This document shows, piece by piece, positions 1-7,609 of a DNA stretch of 64,000 bases; positions within the stretch are counted from its first letter, which is position 1; the number at the start of each line of letters is the position of its first letter. The stretch lies in NCBI RefSeq assembly GCF_900090315.1, contig NZ_FMHZ01000002.1:4124501-4188500 (forward strand), in the 5' to 3' direction. Source of the DNA: Micromonospora citrea (GTDB taxonomy: Bacteria; Actinomycetota; Actinomycetes; Mycobacteriales; Micromonosporaceae). A program made the position numbers and the translations under genes. The notes beneath the pieces were generated by a model. The model saw nothing but the letters and a program-made list of their open reading frames with translations, did not search any database and was not told the origin of the DNA.

Positions 1-284
1 CCGACGCACTGGCGATGGCCGACCGGATGGGCGCCGGCCTGACGCACGTGCATCTCGGCGACGGCACCGGCGAGGGGCGCGACGAGCACCTGGTGCCCGG
101 GCGCGGCAACCAGCCCTGCGCCGAGCTGCTCTCCTCGCTCGCCGGGCGCGGGTTCACCGGCTCGGTCGCCGTCGAGGTCACCACCCGGGGCGCGAAGAGC
201 CGCGCCGTGCGGGAGGCCGACCTGCGCGAGGCGCTGGCGTTCGCCCGCCAGCACCTGGGCACCCCGTCCCCGGTCGACGCCTGA
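1..284 (+). CDS. Sugar phosphate isomerase/epimerase-like TIM-barrel protein, C-terminal part
   Basis: The gene enters from upstream of the window; the reading frame is open from base 3 and stops at 282-284. About 93 residues are visible. The stretch [11 protein letters not shown], then [10 protein letters not shown] and [14 protein letters not shown], is typical of the last strands of xylose-isomerase-like TIM barrels, where the His and Glu residues sit in the metal site. Substrate and pathway cannot be told from this fragment. The stop codon lies inside an 18-bp tandem duplication. Family assignment is fairly safe; specific function is unknown. Confidence 0.8.
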   Translation, partial: DALAMADRMGAGLTHVHLGDGTGEGRDEHLVPGRGNQPCAELLSSLAGRGFTGSVAVEVTTRGAKSRAVREADLREALAFARQHLGTPSPVDA

Positions 285-307
285 CCGCCGGTCGACGCCT
301 GACCGCC
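272..307. repeat. 18-bp tandem duplication spanning a stop codon
   Basis: Two perfect copies (272-289 and 290-307) of an 18-bp unit that includes the TGA stop of the preceding gene. A comparable stop-spanning duplication occurs at 49655-49710. Confidence 0.85.
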
Positions 308-372
308 GGCCGGCTTCCTGGCCGCCTTCGACGGGTTCGGCCCCCGCCAGCCGGGCGCGACCTCGGGCGGCG

Positions 373-945
373 TCAGACGACCGTGGTGAGGGACTCCTTG
401 GCGGCCGCGCCGGCCTGCTCGCCGACCGCCGCGCGCTTGCGGGCGCGGTGCGCGGCCACGTGCGAGCGGGTGGCGCAGCGCTCCGAGCAGAACCGCCGGC
501 AGCAGTTGGACGAGGTGTCCAGGTAGACGTTGCCGCAGCGCTCGTCGGCGCAGACCCCGAAGCGGGCGCTGCCGTACTCGCAGAGCCACACCGACAGGCC
601 CCAGACGGCGCCGGCCAGGTATTCGGCGCTGACCGAGGCGCCCCGGCTGGTCACATGCATGTGCCAGTCGCTGGAGTCGTGCCCGGAGATGCGCGGCTGC
701 ACCGGGAACGCCTCCAGCAGGGCGTTGAGCTCGGTCACCGCCTGGGCGTCCCGCCCGGAGGTGCCGTACTCGAAGACGTCGCGCAGGCGCTTCTGCGCCC
801 GCCGGAAGGTCGCGAGGTCTCGCTCCGCCACCTCGTCGCGCATCCACGCGTTGTCTTCGGGGAAGAGGGCTCGCAGGTCGTCGAGGTCGTCCAGGCGGGC
901 GTTGACGAGGTCGACGCCGGTCCGGGCGTACGCGTCGAAGTTCAC
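373..945 (-). CDS. CGNR zinc-finger domain regulator
   Basis: A 190-residue protein with an N-terminal ABATE-like region (about 1-125) and a C-terminal CGNR zinc finger. The finger is visible as CADERCGNVYLD (132-143) followed by CCRRFCSERCATR (148-160), with cysteines at 132, 137, 153 and 157 suited to zinc binding. An Arg/Lys-rich tail follows (HRARKRAA). Family members are presumed DNA-binding stress regulators; targets are not known here. The start is GTG, and a TACCGT hexamer on the minus strand lies 7 nt upstream with no Shine-Dalgarno, so the mRNA is probably leaderless. It sits 22 bp downstream of the ATP-grasp gene on the same strand but probably has its own promoter. Confidence 0.88.
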   Translation of the reverse strand: MNFDAYARTGVDLVNARLDDLDDLRALFPEDNAWMRDEVAERDLATFRRAQKRLRDVFEYGTSGRDAQAVTELNALLEAFPVQPRISGHDSSDWHMHVTSRGASVSAEYLAGAVWGLSVWLCEYGSARFGVCADERCGNVYLDTSSNCCRRFCSERCATRSHVAAHRARKRAAVGEQAGAAAKESLTTVV

Positions 946-952
946 GCCCCCA

Positions 953-958
953 ACGGTA
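953..958 (-). promoter_or_regulatory. Leaderless-type -10 box for the CGNR gene
   Basis: TACCGT on the minus strand, 7 nt before the GTG start at 945, with no ribosome-binding site between. One of about a dozen such arrangements in this window. Confidence 0.5.
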
Positions 959-967
959 GTCGACTCG

Positions 968-2131
968 TCAGCCCCGTGGCGCGTCGATGTAGTGCGGCAG
1001 GAACCGCGCGTAGCCGTCGGTGATGAGGCTTGCGCTCTCCCGCAGCCCGGCGCCGGCCGACTCGCCGTCGACGATCCAGCTGCCCAGCACCGTCCGGTTG
1101 CCGTCGAACTCCGGCAGCGCGCGGAACTCCTGGTAGCAGAAGCCCTCGTCGCCGTAGATCCCCGGATTGGTGATCTCGCCGCCGCCGGTGACGATCCGCA
1201 CCGACGCGCCCTCCCGGCCGAGCAGCGGCTTCGCCACGTACTCGGACATTCCGCGCGGCGAGTCGAGATACGCCGGCAGCAGCAGCTCGTGGCCCGGGTA
1301 CAGCTCCCACAGCACGGCGAGCAGCGCCTTGTTCGACAGGAGCAGCTTCCAGGCCGGCTCGATCCAGGTGGTCGGGGTGCCCGGCTCCAGCGCCGGCGGC
1401 CCGTACGGCTCGGCGACCATCCACTCCCAGGGATAGAGCTTGAAGCAGGTGGTGACCGGCTGGTCCGCCGCGTCGACGAAGCGCCGGCCGTCCCAGCCGA
1501 GCCCCTGGATGGGCTGGAGCTCGACCTCCAGCCCGGCCTGTCGGGCCGTCTCGGCCAGGTAGCCGGCGGTCATGTGGTCCTCGCCGGACTCCTCCTCGTT
1601 CGACCAGACCACGTGCACCCGTCGGTCGTGCAGGCCGGCGCCGATCTTCGCCCAGGCGCCGACGAGGCGCTCGTGCAGGCTGTTCCACTGGTCCAGCTCC
1701 GGCCGGGTGTCCTCCAGCCAGTACCACTGGACGATGCTCGCCTCGACCAGCGAGGTCGGGGTGTCGGCGTTGTACTCCAGCAGCTTGGGCGGCCAGCTGC
1801 CGTCGTAGGCGAGGTCGAAGCGGCCGTAGAGGGAGGGCGGCGACTCGCGCAGGGAGCGGGCCACCGCCTCGGCCGCCCAGTCCGGGATGCCGAACTCGGC
1901 GTGCCGGCGGCGCGCGACGACGTGCTCGGCGGCGGCCACCGACATCCGGTGCAGTTCCTCCGTCGCCTCCTCCAGCCGGAGCACCTCGTCCAGCTCGAAC
2001 GCGTACGCGGCCGTCTCGTCCCAGTACGACATGATCCCGCCGTCGGGCAGCTCGGTGTCGACGTACACCAGGCCCTGGGAACGGATGGTGGCGTCCCAGC
2101 CCGGGCGGGGGCTGACGGACTCGCGGCGCAC
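968..2131 (-). CDS. Glutathionylspermidine synthase (YgiC/GSP synthase C-like) family ATP-grasp protein
   Basis: A 387-residue protein of the pre-ATP-grasp/ATP-grasp family that includes E. coli YgiC. Signature segments include LLEYNADTPTSLVEA, CFKLYPWEWM, EPAWKLLLSNKALL, VAKPLLGREGASV and a closing ITDGYARFLPHYI. These families form amide bonds with ATP; the real substrate of YgiC-type members is unsettled. The frame stays open further upstream, but alignment from memory to YgiC (RESVSPRPGW near the start) favours GTG at 2131. That GTG lies one base after the stop of the lipoprotein gene, so the two are probably one operon with coupled translation. Function beyond the fold is not known. Confidence 0.85.
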   Translation of the reverse strand: MRRESVSPRPGWDATIRSQGLVYVDTELPDGGIMSYWDETAAYAFELDEVLRLEEATEELHRMSVAAAEHVVARRRHAEFGIPDWAAEAVARSLRESPPSLYGRFDLAYDGSWPPKLLEYNADTPTSLVEASIVQWYWLEDTRPELDQWNSLHERLVGAWAKIGAGLHDRRVHVVWSNEEESGEDHMTAGYLAETARQAGLEVELQPIQGLGWDGRRFVDAADQPVTTCFKLYPWEWMVAEPYGPPALEPGTPTTWIEPAWKLLLSNKALLAVLWELYPGHELLLPAYLDSPRGMSEYVAKPLLGREGASVRIVTGGGEITNPGIYGDEGFCYQEFRALPEFDGNRTVLGSWIVDGESAGAGLRESASLITDGYARFLPHYIDAPRG

Positions 2132-2132
2132 C

Positions 2133-2429
2133 TCAGCCGCCGCAGGCGGCGAGGTGGGTGCCGAATCCGCCCCGGTCGGGAACGGCCGCGGTGGTCGGCT
2201 CCGGCGCGGCGCGGCCGGCGGAGACCTCGGGCACCCGCAGGGCGACGGCCACCGTGCCGTCGCCGCCGGCGGGCCCCAGCGCGCAGTCGTCGTCATCGTC
2301 GTCGGAGGTCGTGTTGCAGGCGGTGAGGGCGAGCGCCAGCGCGGTGAGCGCGCCGAGCTGTACGGAGGCCGACCGGAGCCGGCGGCGGGGGCGTTGTTCC
2401 ACGTCATGGTTGTAACCGATGAACGCCAC
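2133..2429 (-). CDS. Small lipoprotein upstream of the ATP-grasp gene
   Basis: A 98-residue protein with a lipoprotein signal: Arg-rich start (RPRRRLRS), hydrophobic stretch and lipobox LTAC with the lipidated Cys at about 38. After it come TTSD and a run of six aspartates, then low-complexity sequence. The pairing with a YgiC-like gene resembles ygiB-ygiC of E. coli and similar actinobacterial pairs. The acidic run could bind a cation. The start is uncertain: GTG at 2429 is given, but GTG at 2402 would give a more usual signal peptide. No catalytic motif is visible. Confidence 0.7.
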   Translation of the reverse strand: MAFIGYNHDVEQRPRRRLRSASVQLGALTALALALTACNTTSDDDDDDCALGPAGGDGTVAVALRVPEVSAGRAAPEPTTAAVPDRGGFGTHLAACGG

Positions 2430-2521
2430 CGGCGTCCGCCCGCGGGTGGGGCCTGTGACGCGGTTGGGACCTGGGCGCGGGCGCCCTGGCCGCCGCCCGG
2501 CGCGGGGGCCTGGCCGGGCGT

Positions 2522-2527
2522 TACGCT
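2522..2527 (+). promoter_or_regulatory. Leaderless-type -10 box for proline dehydrogenase
   Basis: TACGCT, 6 nt before the ATG at 2534, with no Shine-Dalgarno between them. Transcription probably starts at or next to the start codon. Confidence 0.55.
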
Positions 2528-2533
2528 CGGTCC

Positions 2534-3454
2534 ATGCTCCGTTCCGTCATCCTCGCCGCCTCCCGGTCATCCCAGGTCGAGCGGCTCGTCGCGACGGCCC
2601 CGTTCACCCGGGACCTCGTCCGCCGGTTCGTCGCCGGCGCCAAGACCGACGACGCGTTGCGCGCGACCCGCGAGCTCGTCGACGACGGTCTCGCGGTCAC
2701 CCTCGACAACCTCGGCGAGGACACCGTCACCCCCGAGCAGGCCAACGCCACCCGGGACGAATACCTGCGGCTGTTGAGGATGCTCTCCGGCGCGGGGCTC
2801 ACGCCGGCCGCCGAGGTGAGCGTCAAGCTCTCCGCGCTCGGCCAGATGTTCGACGAGCAGCTCGCGTACGAGAACGCCCGGGCGATCTGCGCGGCGGCCG
2901 ACGAGGCGGGCACCACGGTCACCCTCGACATGGAGGACCACACCACCACCGACTCGACCCTCGACATCCTGGCGAAGCTGCGCAAGGACCATCCGTCCAC
3001 CGGGGCGGTGCTCCAGGCGTACCTGCGGCGCACCGAGTCCGACTGCCGCGAGCTGGCCACGGCCGGCTCCCGGGTGCGGCTGTGCAAGGGCGCCTACAAG
3101 GAGCCCGAGTCGGTGGCCTACCAGTCGGCACGCGAGGTGGACAAGTCCTACGTCCGCTGCCTGAACATCCTGATGTCCGGCGACGGGTATCCGATGCTGG
3201 CCACCCACGACCCGCGCCTGATCGCCATCGGCGAGGACCGGGCGCGCTGGTTCGACCGCGGCCCCGAGCGCTTCGAGTTCCAGATGTTGTACGGCATCCG
3301 GCCGGAGGAGCAGGCCCGGCTGGTCGGCGACGGCTACACCGTGCGCACCTACGTCCCCTACGGCGACGAGTGGTACGGCTACCTGATGCGCCGCCTCGCC
3401 GAGCGCCCGTCGAACCTGGCCTTCTTCGGCCGCGCGGTGCTCAGCAGGAAGTGA
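2534..3454 (+). CDS. Proline dehydrogenase (monofunctional, FAD-dependent)
   Basis: A 306-residue single-domain enzyme oxidising L-proline to 1-pyrroline-5-carboxylate with FAD and feeding electrons to quinones. Family motifs are present: RLCKGAYKE (182-190), ATHD (223-226), FEFQMLYGIR (247-256), YVPYG (273-277) and RRLAERP (286-292), which supply FAD contacts and the proline-carboxylate arginines. Length matches monofunctional actinobacterial ProDH. The usual partner, P5C dehydrogenase, is not adjacent, and no PutR-like regulator is next to it. The stop is one base from the convergent VOC gene's stop. Translation is probably leaderless. Confidence 0.93.
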   Translation: MLRSVILAASRSSQVERLVATAPFTRDLVRRFVAGAKTDDALRATRELVDDGLAVTLDNLGEDTVTPEQANATRDEYLRLLRMLSGAGLTPAAEVSVKLSALGQMFDEQLAYENARAICAAADEAGTTVTLDMEDHTTTDSTLDILAKLRKDHPSTGAVLQAYLRRTESDCRELATAGSRVRLCKGAYKEPESVAYQSAREVDKSYVRCLNILMSGDGYPMLATHDPRLIAIGEDRARWFDRGPERFEFQMLYGIRPEEQARLVGDGYTVRTYVPYGDEWYGYLMRRLAERPSNLAFFGRAVLSRK

Positions 3455-3455
3455 C

Positions 3456-3866
3456 TCAGTCGTTCGACCACTCCCGGGTGCTCAGCACCAGGCGGTAGCC
3501 GTCCGGATCGGCCACCGTCACCCCCCAGCGGTCCCAGTACGGGCCGGCGGAGACCCTCGTCCCGCCGGCCCGTTCCAGTTCCCGGACGAGCTCGTCGTCG
3601 ACCGGGCCGTCGAGGTAGAGCACCAGCAGGTCCTCGGTGGTCGGCGCGGGCTCGACGGCGAGCTGCGCGCCGCCGACGAGTTCCAGGTGCCATTCGGCCC
3701 CGGGCAGGCCGACGATCAGCAGGTCGTGCTCGCCGGGCCCGTCGGCGGCGGCGCGCCACAGCACGTCGAGGCCGAGCCCGCCGACCCAGAACCGCTCGGC
3801 CGCCGTCAGGTCGCGGCTCGGGCGGGCGATGCGTACGTGGGGAGCCGTGGTCCGGGAGAGAGGCAT
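3456..3866 (-). CDS. VOC (glyoxalase/bleomycin-resistance fold) family protein
   Basis: A 136-residue protein with a duplicated beta-alpha-beta-beta-beta VOC fold. Visible parts are the N-terminal HVRIARPSRDLTAAERFW with the usual FW after helix 1, an inner WHLELVGG strand carrying a possible metal ligand, and the closing VADPDGYRLVLSTREW. The substrate is unknown; family members are lyases, dioxygenases or binding proteins. Its promoter has MerR-type geometry (3874-3904), so it is probably induced by a MerR-family regulator not encoded nearby. The ATG is preceded directly by the -10 box, so the transcript is likely leaderless. Confidence 0.85.
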   Translation of the reverse strand: MPLSRTTAPHVRIARPSRDLTAAERFWVGGLGLDVLWRAAADGPGEHDLLIVGLPGAEWHLELVGGAQLAVEPAPTTEDLLVLYLDGPVDDELVRELERAGGTRVSAGPYWDRWGVTVADPDGYRLVLSTREWSND

Positions 3867-3873
3867 GCCGTCG

Positions 3874-3904
3874 ATCCTGGAACCTCAAGCTGACTTCAGG
3901 TCAA
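3874..3904 (-). promoter_or_regulatory. MerR-type promoter/operator (19-bp spacer) of the VOC gene
   Basis: On the minus strand, -35 TTGACC (3904-3899) and -10 CAGGAT (3879-3874) are separated by 19 bp. The spacer region carries a palindrome, on the plus strand ACCTCAAGCTGACTTCAGGT (3882-3901), with one mismatched pair in its arms. A stretched 19-bp spacer holding a dyad is the classic target of MerR-family activators, and a sequence close to ACCTCAAG/CTTGAGGT is common for that family. Confidence 0.75.
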
Positions 3905-3917
3905 GTTTGACGGTCGA

Positions 3918-3934
3918 AGCTAAGTGAGTTAGCT
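3918..3934. promoter_or_regulatory. Putative TetR operator before the hydrolase-tetR pair
   Basis: Perfect inverted repeat AGCTAA-5 nt-TTAGCT in the 76-bp divergent gap, ending 8 bp before the hydrolase ATG at 3943. The position suits autorepression by the TetR protein encoded at 4736-5302. Confidence 0.7.
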
Positions 3935-3942
3935 TTTTGGCT

Positions 3943-4743
3943 ATGAATGTTAGCTACGTGGAGCGGGACGGCGGGCGGATCGCCTACGAGGTGCACGGGC
4001 AGGGGCCGCCCGTGCTCCTCGCGCACGGCATGGGGGAGAACCGGGGCTCCTTCCGCCACCTGGTGCCGCTGCTCGTCGCGGCGGGACACCGGGTGGCGTC
4101 CGTGGACGTGCGGGGGCACGGCGACTCCAGCGCCGGCTGGTCGTCGTACGCCCCGGCCGAGGTCGGCGCCGACCTCCTGGCGGTGGTCCGCGCCCTCGGC
4201 GGCGGGCCGGCCACCCTCGTCGGCAGTTCCTCCAGCGCGGCGGCCGTGGTCTTCGCCGCCGCCGACGCCCCCGCGCTGGTCAGCGGGATCGTCCAGGTCG
4301 GCCCGTTCGTCGAGCAGCCGAAGCTCAACCCGTTCCTGCGGGTGGCGCTGGCCGCCGTGCTGCGCAGCCCCCGGCTGTTCGGGATGTTCCACCGCACGCT
4401 CTTCCCGTGCGACCGGCCCGCCGACGACGCGGCGTACCGCAAGGCGATGGTCGCCACCCTGCGCGAGCCGGGCCGGATGGCCGCCATGCGTGGGGTGGCC
4501 GCCCCCGTCGACCCGCACTGGACGACCCGCGCCCGCGACGTCCGGCAGCCGGTGCTCGTGCTCATGGGCGCGAAGGACCCCGACTTCCCGGACCCGGGCG
4601 CGGCGGCCCGCGCCGCCCGGCGGCAGTTCGCCACCGCCGAGGCCCGCATGGTCGCCGACTCCGGCCACTACCCGCACGCCGACCGGCCCGCGCAGACCGC
4701 CGCCGACCTGGTTGAATTTCTGGCGGTGACCGGGCGTGCCTAG
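3943..4743 (+). CDS. Alpha/beta-fold hydrolase
   Basis: A 266-residue hydrolase. The oxyanion region HGMGENRGS (about 28-36) and strand motif VDVRGHGDS are typical. The nucleophile elbow reads VGSSSSA (about 93-99), putting the likely Ser at 96 in a G-x-S-x-S rather than G-x-S-x-G turn. The acid is probably Asp in AKDPDFPDP (about 209-217) and the base His in DSGHYPHAD (about 239-247). Substrate is not identifiable. ATG 3943 is chosen over an upstream TTG at 3937. It overlaps tetR by 8 nt and shares the palindrome at 3918-3934, so it is probably a TetR-controlled operon. Confidence 0.88.
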   Translation: MNVSYVERDGGRIAYEVHGQGPPVLLAHGMGENRGSFRHLVPLLVAAGHRVASVDVRGHGDSSAGWSSYAPAEVGADLLAVVRALGGGPATLVGSSSSAAAVVFAAADAPALVSGIVQVGPFVEQPKLNPFLRVALAAVLRSPRLFGMFHRTLFPCDRPADDAAYRKAMVATLREPGRMAAMRGVAAPVDPHWTTRARDVRQPVLVLMGAKDPDFPDPGAAARAARRQFATAEARMVADSGHYPHADRPAQTAADLVEFLAVTGRA

Positions 4744-5302
4744 GGCCGGGCTCAACCAGCAGGCCGTGGTGCGGGAGGCGGCCCGGCTCGCCGACGAGGT
4801 CGGCGTCGACCGGCTCACCCTCGCCGCGCTGGCCAACCGGCTCGGCGTCGCGCTGCCCAGCCTCTACAAGCACGTCCGGGGGGCGGACGCCCTCGCCCAG
4901 AAGCTCTCCGCGTTGGCCACCGGCGAACTCGCCGACGACCTGACCGCCGCCGTCGCCGGCCGGGCCGGGCCGGACGCGCTCCGTGCCGCCGCCCTCGCCT
5001 ACCGGGCGTACGCCCGCCGGCACCCCGGCCGCTACCCGACCACCCAACGCGTGCCCGACCCGACCGACCCGGAGCACGTGGCCGCCGGCGAGCGGGCCGT
5101 CGGGGCGATCTACGCCGTCCTGCGGGGCTACGGCCTCGACGGCGACGCCGCCGTCGACGCGACCCGGATGCTGCGCAGCACCCTGCACGGCTTCGTCTGC
5201 CTGGAGGCGGCCGGCGGATTCGGCCTGCCCCGCGCCGTCGACACGTCCTTCGACCGAATGCTGGTCGCCCTGGACGGCACGTTCCGGTCCTGGCCCGAGT
5301 GA
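4736..5302 (+). CDS. TetR/AcrR family repressor with WHG-type C-terminal domain
   Basis: A 188-residue repressor. The N-terminal HTH spans about 8-50 (VREAARLADEVG, LTLAALANRLGVALPSLYKH). The C-terminal segment STLHGFVCLEAAGGFGLP matches the WHG/TetR_C_33 ligand domain. The GTG start overlaps the hydrolase stop, implying coupled translation. It probably binds the AGCTAA/TTAGCT dyad at 3918-3934 and releases it on binding a hydrophobic ligand, perhaps one the hydrolase acts on. That regulatory loop is inferred from the arrangement only. Confidence 0.9.
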   Translation: MPRAGLNQQAVVREAARLADEVGVDRLTLAALANRLGVALPSLYKHVRGADALAQKLSALATGELADDLTAAVAGRAGPDALRAAALAYRAYARRHPGRYPTTQRVPDPTDPEHVAAGERAVGAIYAVLRGYGLDGDAAVDATRMLRSTLHGFVCLEAAGGFGLPRAVDTSFDRMLVALDGTFRSWPE

Positions 5303-5310
5303 GGAGCGCG

Positions 5311-5646
5311 ATGTACGCCACGGGTCTGCTCCTGCTCTTCCTGCTCGAACTGGCCGTGCTGGCGGTCGGCGGCTGGTGGGGCTGGGCGCTGGACGCCGGG
5401 ACGCCGGTGCGGGTGGCCGCCGCCGTCGCCGTACCGCTGCTGCTCGCCGCCCTCTGGGGCGTGTTCGGCTCGCCGAAGGCCCGGGTGCCGCTGCCGGCCG
5501 CGGGCAAGCACGCCTTCCAGGCCGCCTGGTTCGCCGCCGGCGGCGGGATGCTGGCCCTGCTCGGACGGCCGCTGGCCGGCGTCGCGCTGGTCGTCAGCTG
5601 GGCGCTCACCGTCGCCCTGCTGCGCCGGGCGGGCCGCCCCGCCTGA
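5311..5646 (+). CDS. YrdB-like DUF2568 small membrane protein
   Basis: A 111-residue protein with about four hydrophobic segments (LLLLFLLELAVLAVGG, VAAAVAVPLLLAALWG, a central AAWFAAGGGMLALL, then VALVVSWALTVALL). The conserved VFGSPKA motif between helices 2 and 3 marks the YrdB/DUF2568 family. Function is unknown. ATG 5311 is preferred because GAGGAG precedes it by a short gap; an in-frame GTG at 5299 overlaps the tetR stop. Tight spacing places it in the hydrolase-tetR transcript. Confidence 0.82.
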   Translation: MYATGLLLLFLLELAVLAVGGWWGWALDAGTPVRVAAAVAVPLLLAALWGVFGSPKARVPLPAAGKHAFQAAWFAAGGGMLALLGRPLAGVALVVSWALTVALLRRAGRPA

Positions 5647-5685
5647 GCCACTGCCCGGGCTGAGCACTGGCCCGCCTGAGCCGCT

Positions 5686-5777
5686 GCCCTTCGGCCCTCG
5701 CCTTGCCCTCGGGCCCTCCTCGCCCTTCGGCCCTCGGCGCCTGCCCCCTGCCTCCCGCCTCCGCGCCCTTCGGCCCT
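5686..5777. repeat. C-rich spacer with three copies of GCCCTTCGGCCCT
   Basis: Exact copies at 5686-5698, 5722-5734 and 5765-5777 in a low-complexity non-coding stretch between the DUF2568 gene and the metallopeptidase. No gene is seen in 5647-5932. Confidence 0.7.
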
Positions 5778-5919
5778 CCACCTCACCTCGGCCCTCGGCA
5801 TCTGTGTCGGTGCTGGTGTCGGGCCAGCTCGGTCACCGGGGCGGGGTGGCACCGTGGTACGAGTCGCCCGAAGCAGCGCCGCACCGGGGCGGGTCGTCGC
5901 CGGGGCGCCTCGAAGGTCG

Positions 5920-5925
5920 TACCCT
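5920..5925 (+). promoter_or_regulatory. Leaderless-type -10 box for the metallopeptidase-like gene
   Basis: TACCCT, 7 nt before the GTG at 5933, with no Shine-Dalgarno between. Confidence 0.55.
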
Positions 5926-5932
5926 TCGCCGG

Positions 5933-7609
5933 GTGAGTGACGGGAAGCCCGGGGTGGACGGCCGCCCGCCGACGGCCGACCTGCCGGCCCCGGGTACCCC
6001 CGAGACGTCCGTCGGGCGACCCGTCCGGGGTCCGCTGCCCGACCCGGCGACGCCGACCCGTCCGGACCCGCCCGCACCGTCCCCGCCCGTCGCCCCGCCT
6101 GAGCCGTCCCTGGCCGCTGTGTCGGCTCCGCCTGTCGTGTCGGCCCCGCCTGTCGTGTCGGCCCCGCCTGTCCTGTCGGCCAGAGCCGACGTGGGCTCGT
6201 CGGCGGCACCGGTCGGGCCGGTGGCTGTCGGCTCTGCGTCGGTCGGGTCGGTGGCTGTCGGCTCTGCACCGGTCGGGCCGGTGGCCGTCGATTCGGCGTC
6301 GGTCGGGGCGGCCGTTCCCGGCGGGGGCGCGGTCGCGCGTCCCGAGCGGACGGCCTGGCGGCTCCGGCCACTCTGGGCGGCGCTCGCGGCGGTCGTGGCG
6401 ATGCTCGCCTGCGGCCTGCCCGCGGCGCTGCTGACCGACCGGGCGCGGCACGGGGCCGGGCCGGTGCCGGGGCCGTCCGGCGCGGCCGCCGACGACCCCG
6501 CCTCGCGGGCCGCCCGTCAGCTCGGTGAGCGCATGACGGCCGAGCTGGCCCGGCAGTCGACGGCCCTGATCGGTGGGGACCGGGCCGGGTTCCTGGCCGT
6601 CGCCGAGCCCGTCGCCCACCCGGATCTGCGCCGCCGGTACGCCGCGCTGCGGGCGCTGCGGGTGACCACCTGGCAGGCCGGCGCGGCCGACCTGCCCGCG
6701 CCGGTCGAGGGGCGGCCCGGCGAGTGGCGGCTGCTGGTCGAGTTCCGGTACTGCTTCGTCGTGCCGGGCTGCCGCCCCAGCCGGCTGCTGGCCGTCACCC
6801 GATGGCGGGCGAGGGAGGAGCGGCCCCGGCTGCTGGCCGTCGAGCCGTCCCGGTCGGCGGAGGTCGGCGCCCGCCCCTGGGAGGTCAGCGAGCTGGCTGT
6901 CGCCGTCGGCCCGCGTACCCTCGTGGCCACCACCCCGGCCCTGCGCGGGAGGCTGCCGGGCCTGCTCGCCCAGGCCGAGGCGGCCGCCACGGTCGCGGAC
7001 GCGTACGCGGTCGGCGACCGGAAGCCGGACCGGTACCGGATCTTCTACGCGGGCCGCGCCGAGTGGAAGCGCTGGTACGGCGGCGACCGTCCCCGGTGGA
7101 CCGGCGGGTACGCGGTCACGGTCGGCGGCGGCCACCACGAGGTGGTGCTGAACGCCGACGGGCTGGCGTCCGGCGGGGTGGACGACCTGCTCCGGCACGA
7201 GCTGACCCACGCCGCCTCGCTGCCCGAGCGGGGCTACCCGGGCAAGGGCACCTGGTGGCTGGTCGAAGGGCTGGCCGAACACGCCGGCGCGGACGGCCAG
7301 CCGGTCGACCGGTACGAAGGGCTGACCGAGGTGCGACGGCTGGCGAAGGGCGGCTGGGGCGGCCGGCTCGACAGCCTCACCCCCGCCGACGACGCCCCGG
7401 CCGACCGGGTCAGCGGCAGCTACGGGATCTCCTACCTGGCCGTCCGGCACCTGGTCGACCGGTTCGGCCCGGAGCGGCTGCTCGCCTTCTTCGCGGCCGT
7501 GGTGCACGAGCGCCGCCCGCTGGCCGATGCCGCCGAGGCGATCTTCGGCGAGCCGTGGGGCGCCCTGCACGACGAGTGCGTCGCGTACGTCCGCGCCGTG
7601 GCCGCCTGA
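5933..7609 (+). CDS. Membrane-anchored HExxH metallopeptidase-like protein (peptidase MA-like)
   Basis: A 558-residue protein. The first ~140 residues are Pro/Ala/Val-rich, with repeats such as VVSAPP and PVAVGSA. One membrane helix follows (about 145-170, LWAALAAVVAMLACGLPAALL), so the C-terminal part should be extracytoplasmic. The catalytic region has HELTHAASLP (His at about 422 and 426) and WWLVEGLAEHAG with a Glu about 20 residues downstream, the gluzincin zinc-site pattern. A C-terminal GSYGISYLAVRHLVDRFG segment is also typical of peptidase-MA-like proteins. Substrate is unknown. The start is set by the leaderless promoter; the frame is open further upstream. Confidence 0.82.
   Translation: MSDGKPGVDGRPPTADLPAPGTPETSVGRPVRGPLPDPATPTRPDPPAPSPPVAPPEPSLAAVSAPPVVSAPPVVSAPPVLSARADVGSSAAPVGPVAVGSASVGSVAVGSAPVGPVAVDSASVGAAVPGGGAVARPERTAWRLRPLWAALAAVVAMLACGLPAALLTDRARHGAGPVPGPSGAAADDPASRAARQLGERMTAELARQSTALIGGDRAGFLAVAEPVAHPDLRRRYAALRALRVTTWQAGAADLPAPVEGRPGEWRLLVEFRYCFVVPGCRPSRLLAVTRWRAREERPRLLAVEPSRSAEVGARPWEVSELAVAVGPRTLVATTPALRGRLPGLLAQAEAAATVADAYAVGDRKPDRYRIFYAGRAEWKRWYGGDRPRWTGGYAVTVGGGHHEVVLNADGLASGGVDDLLRHELTHAASLPERGYPGKGTWWLVEGLAEHAGADGQPVDRYEGLTEVRRLAKGGWGGRLDSLTPADDAPADRVSGSYGISYLAVRHLVDRFGPERLLAFFAAVVHERRPLADAAEAIFGEPWGALHDECVAYVRAVAA

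Noticed and set aside
530..2326. Long plus-strand frame of about 600 codons opposite the CGNR and ATP-grasp genes
   Set aside because: Antisense frame kept open by GC-rich codon bias; the minus-strand genes have clear family motifs and this frame shows low-complexity Arg/Ala/Gly sequence.
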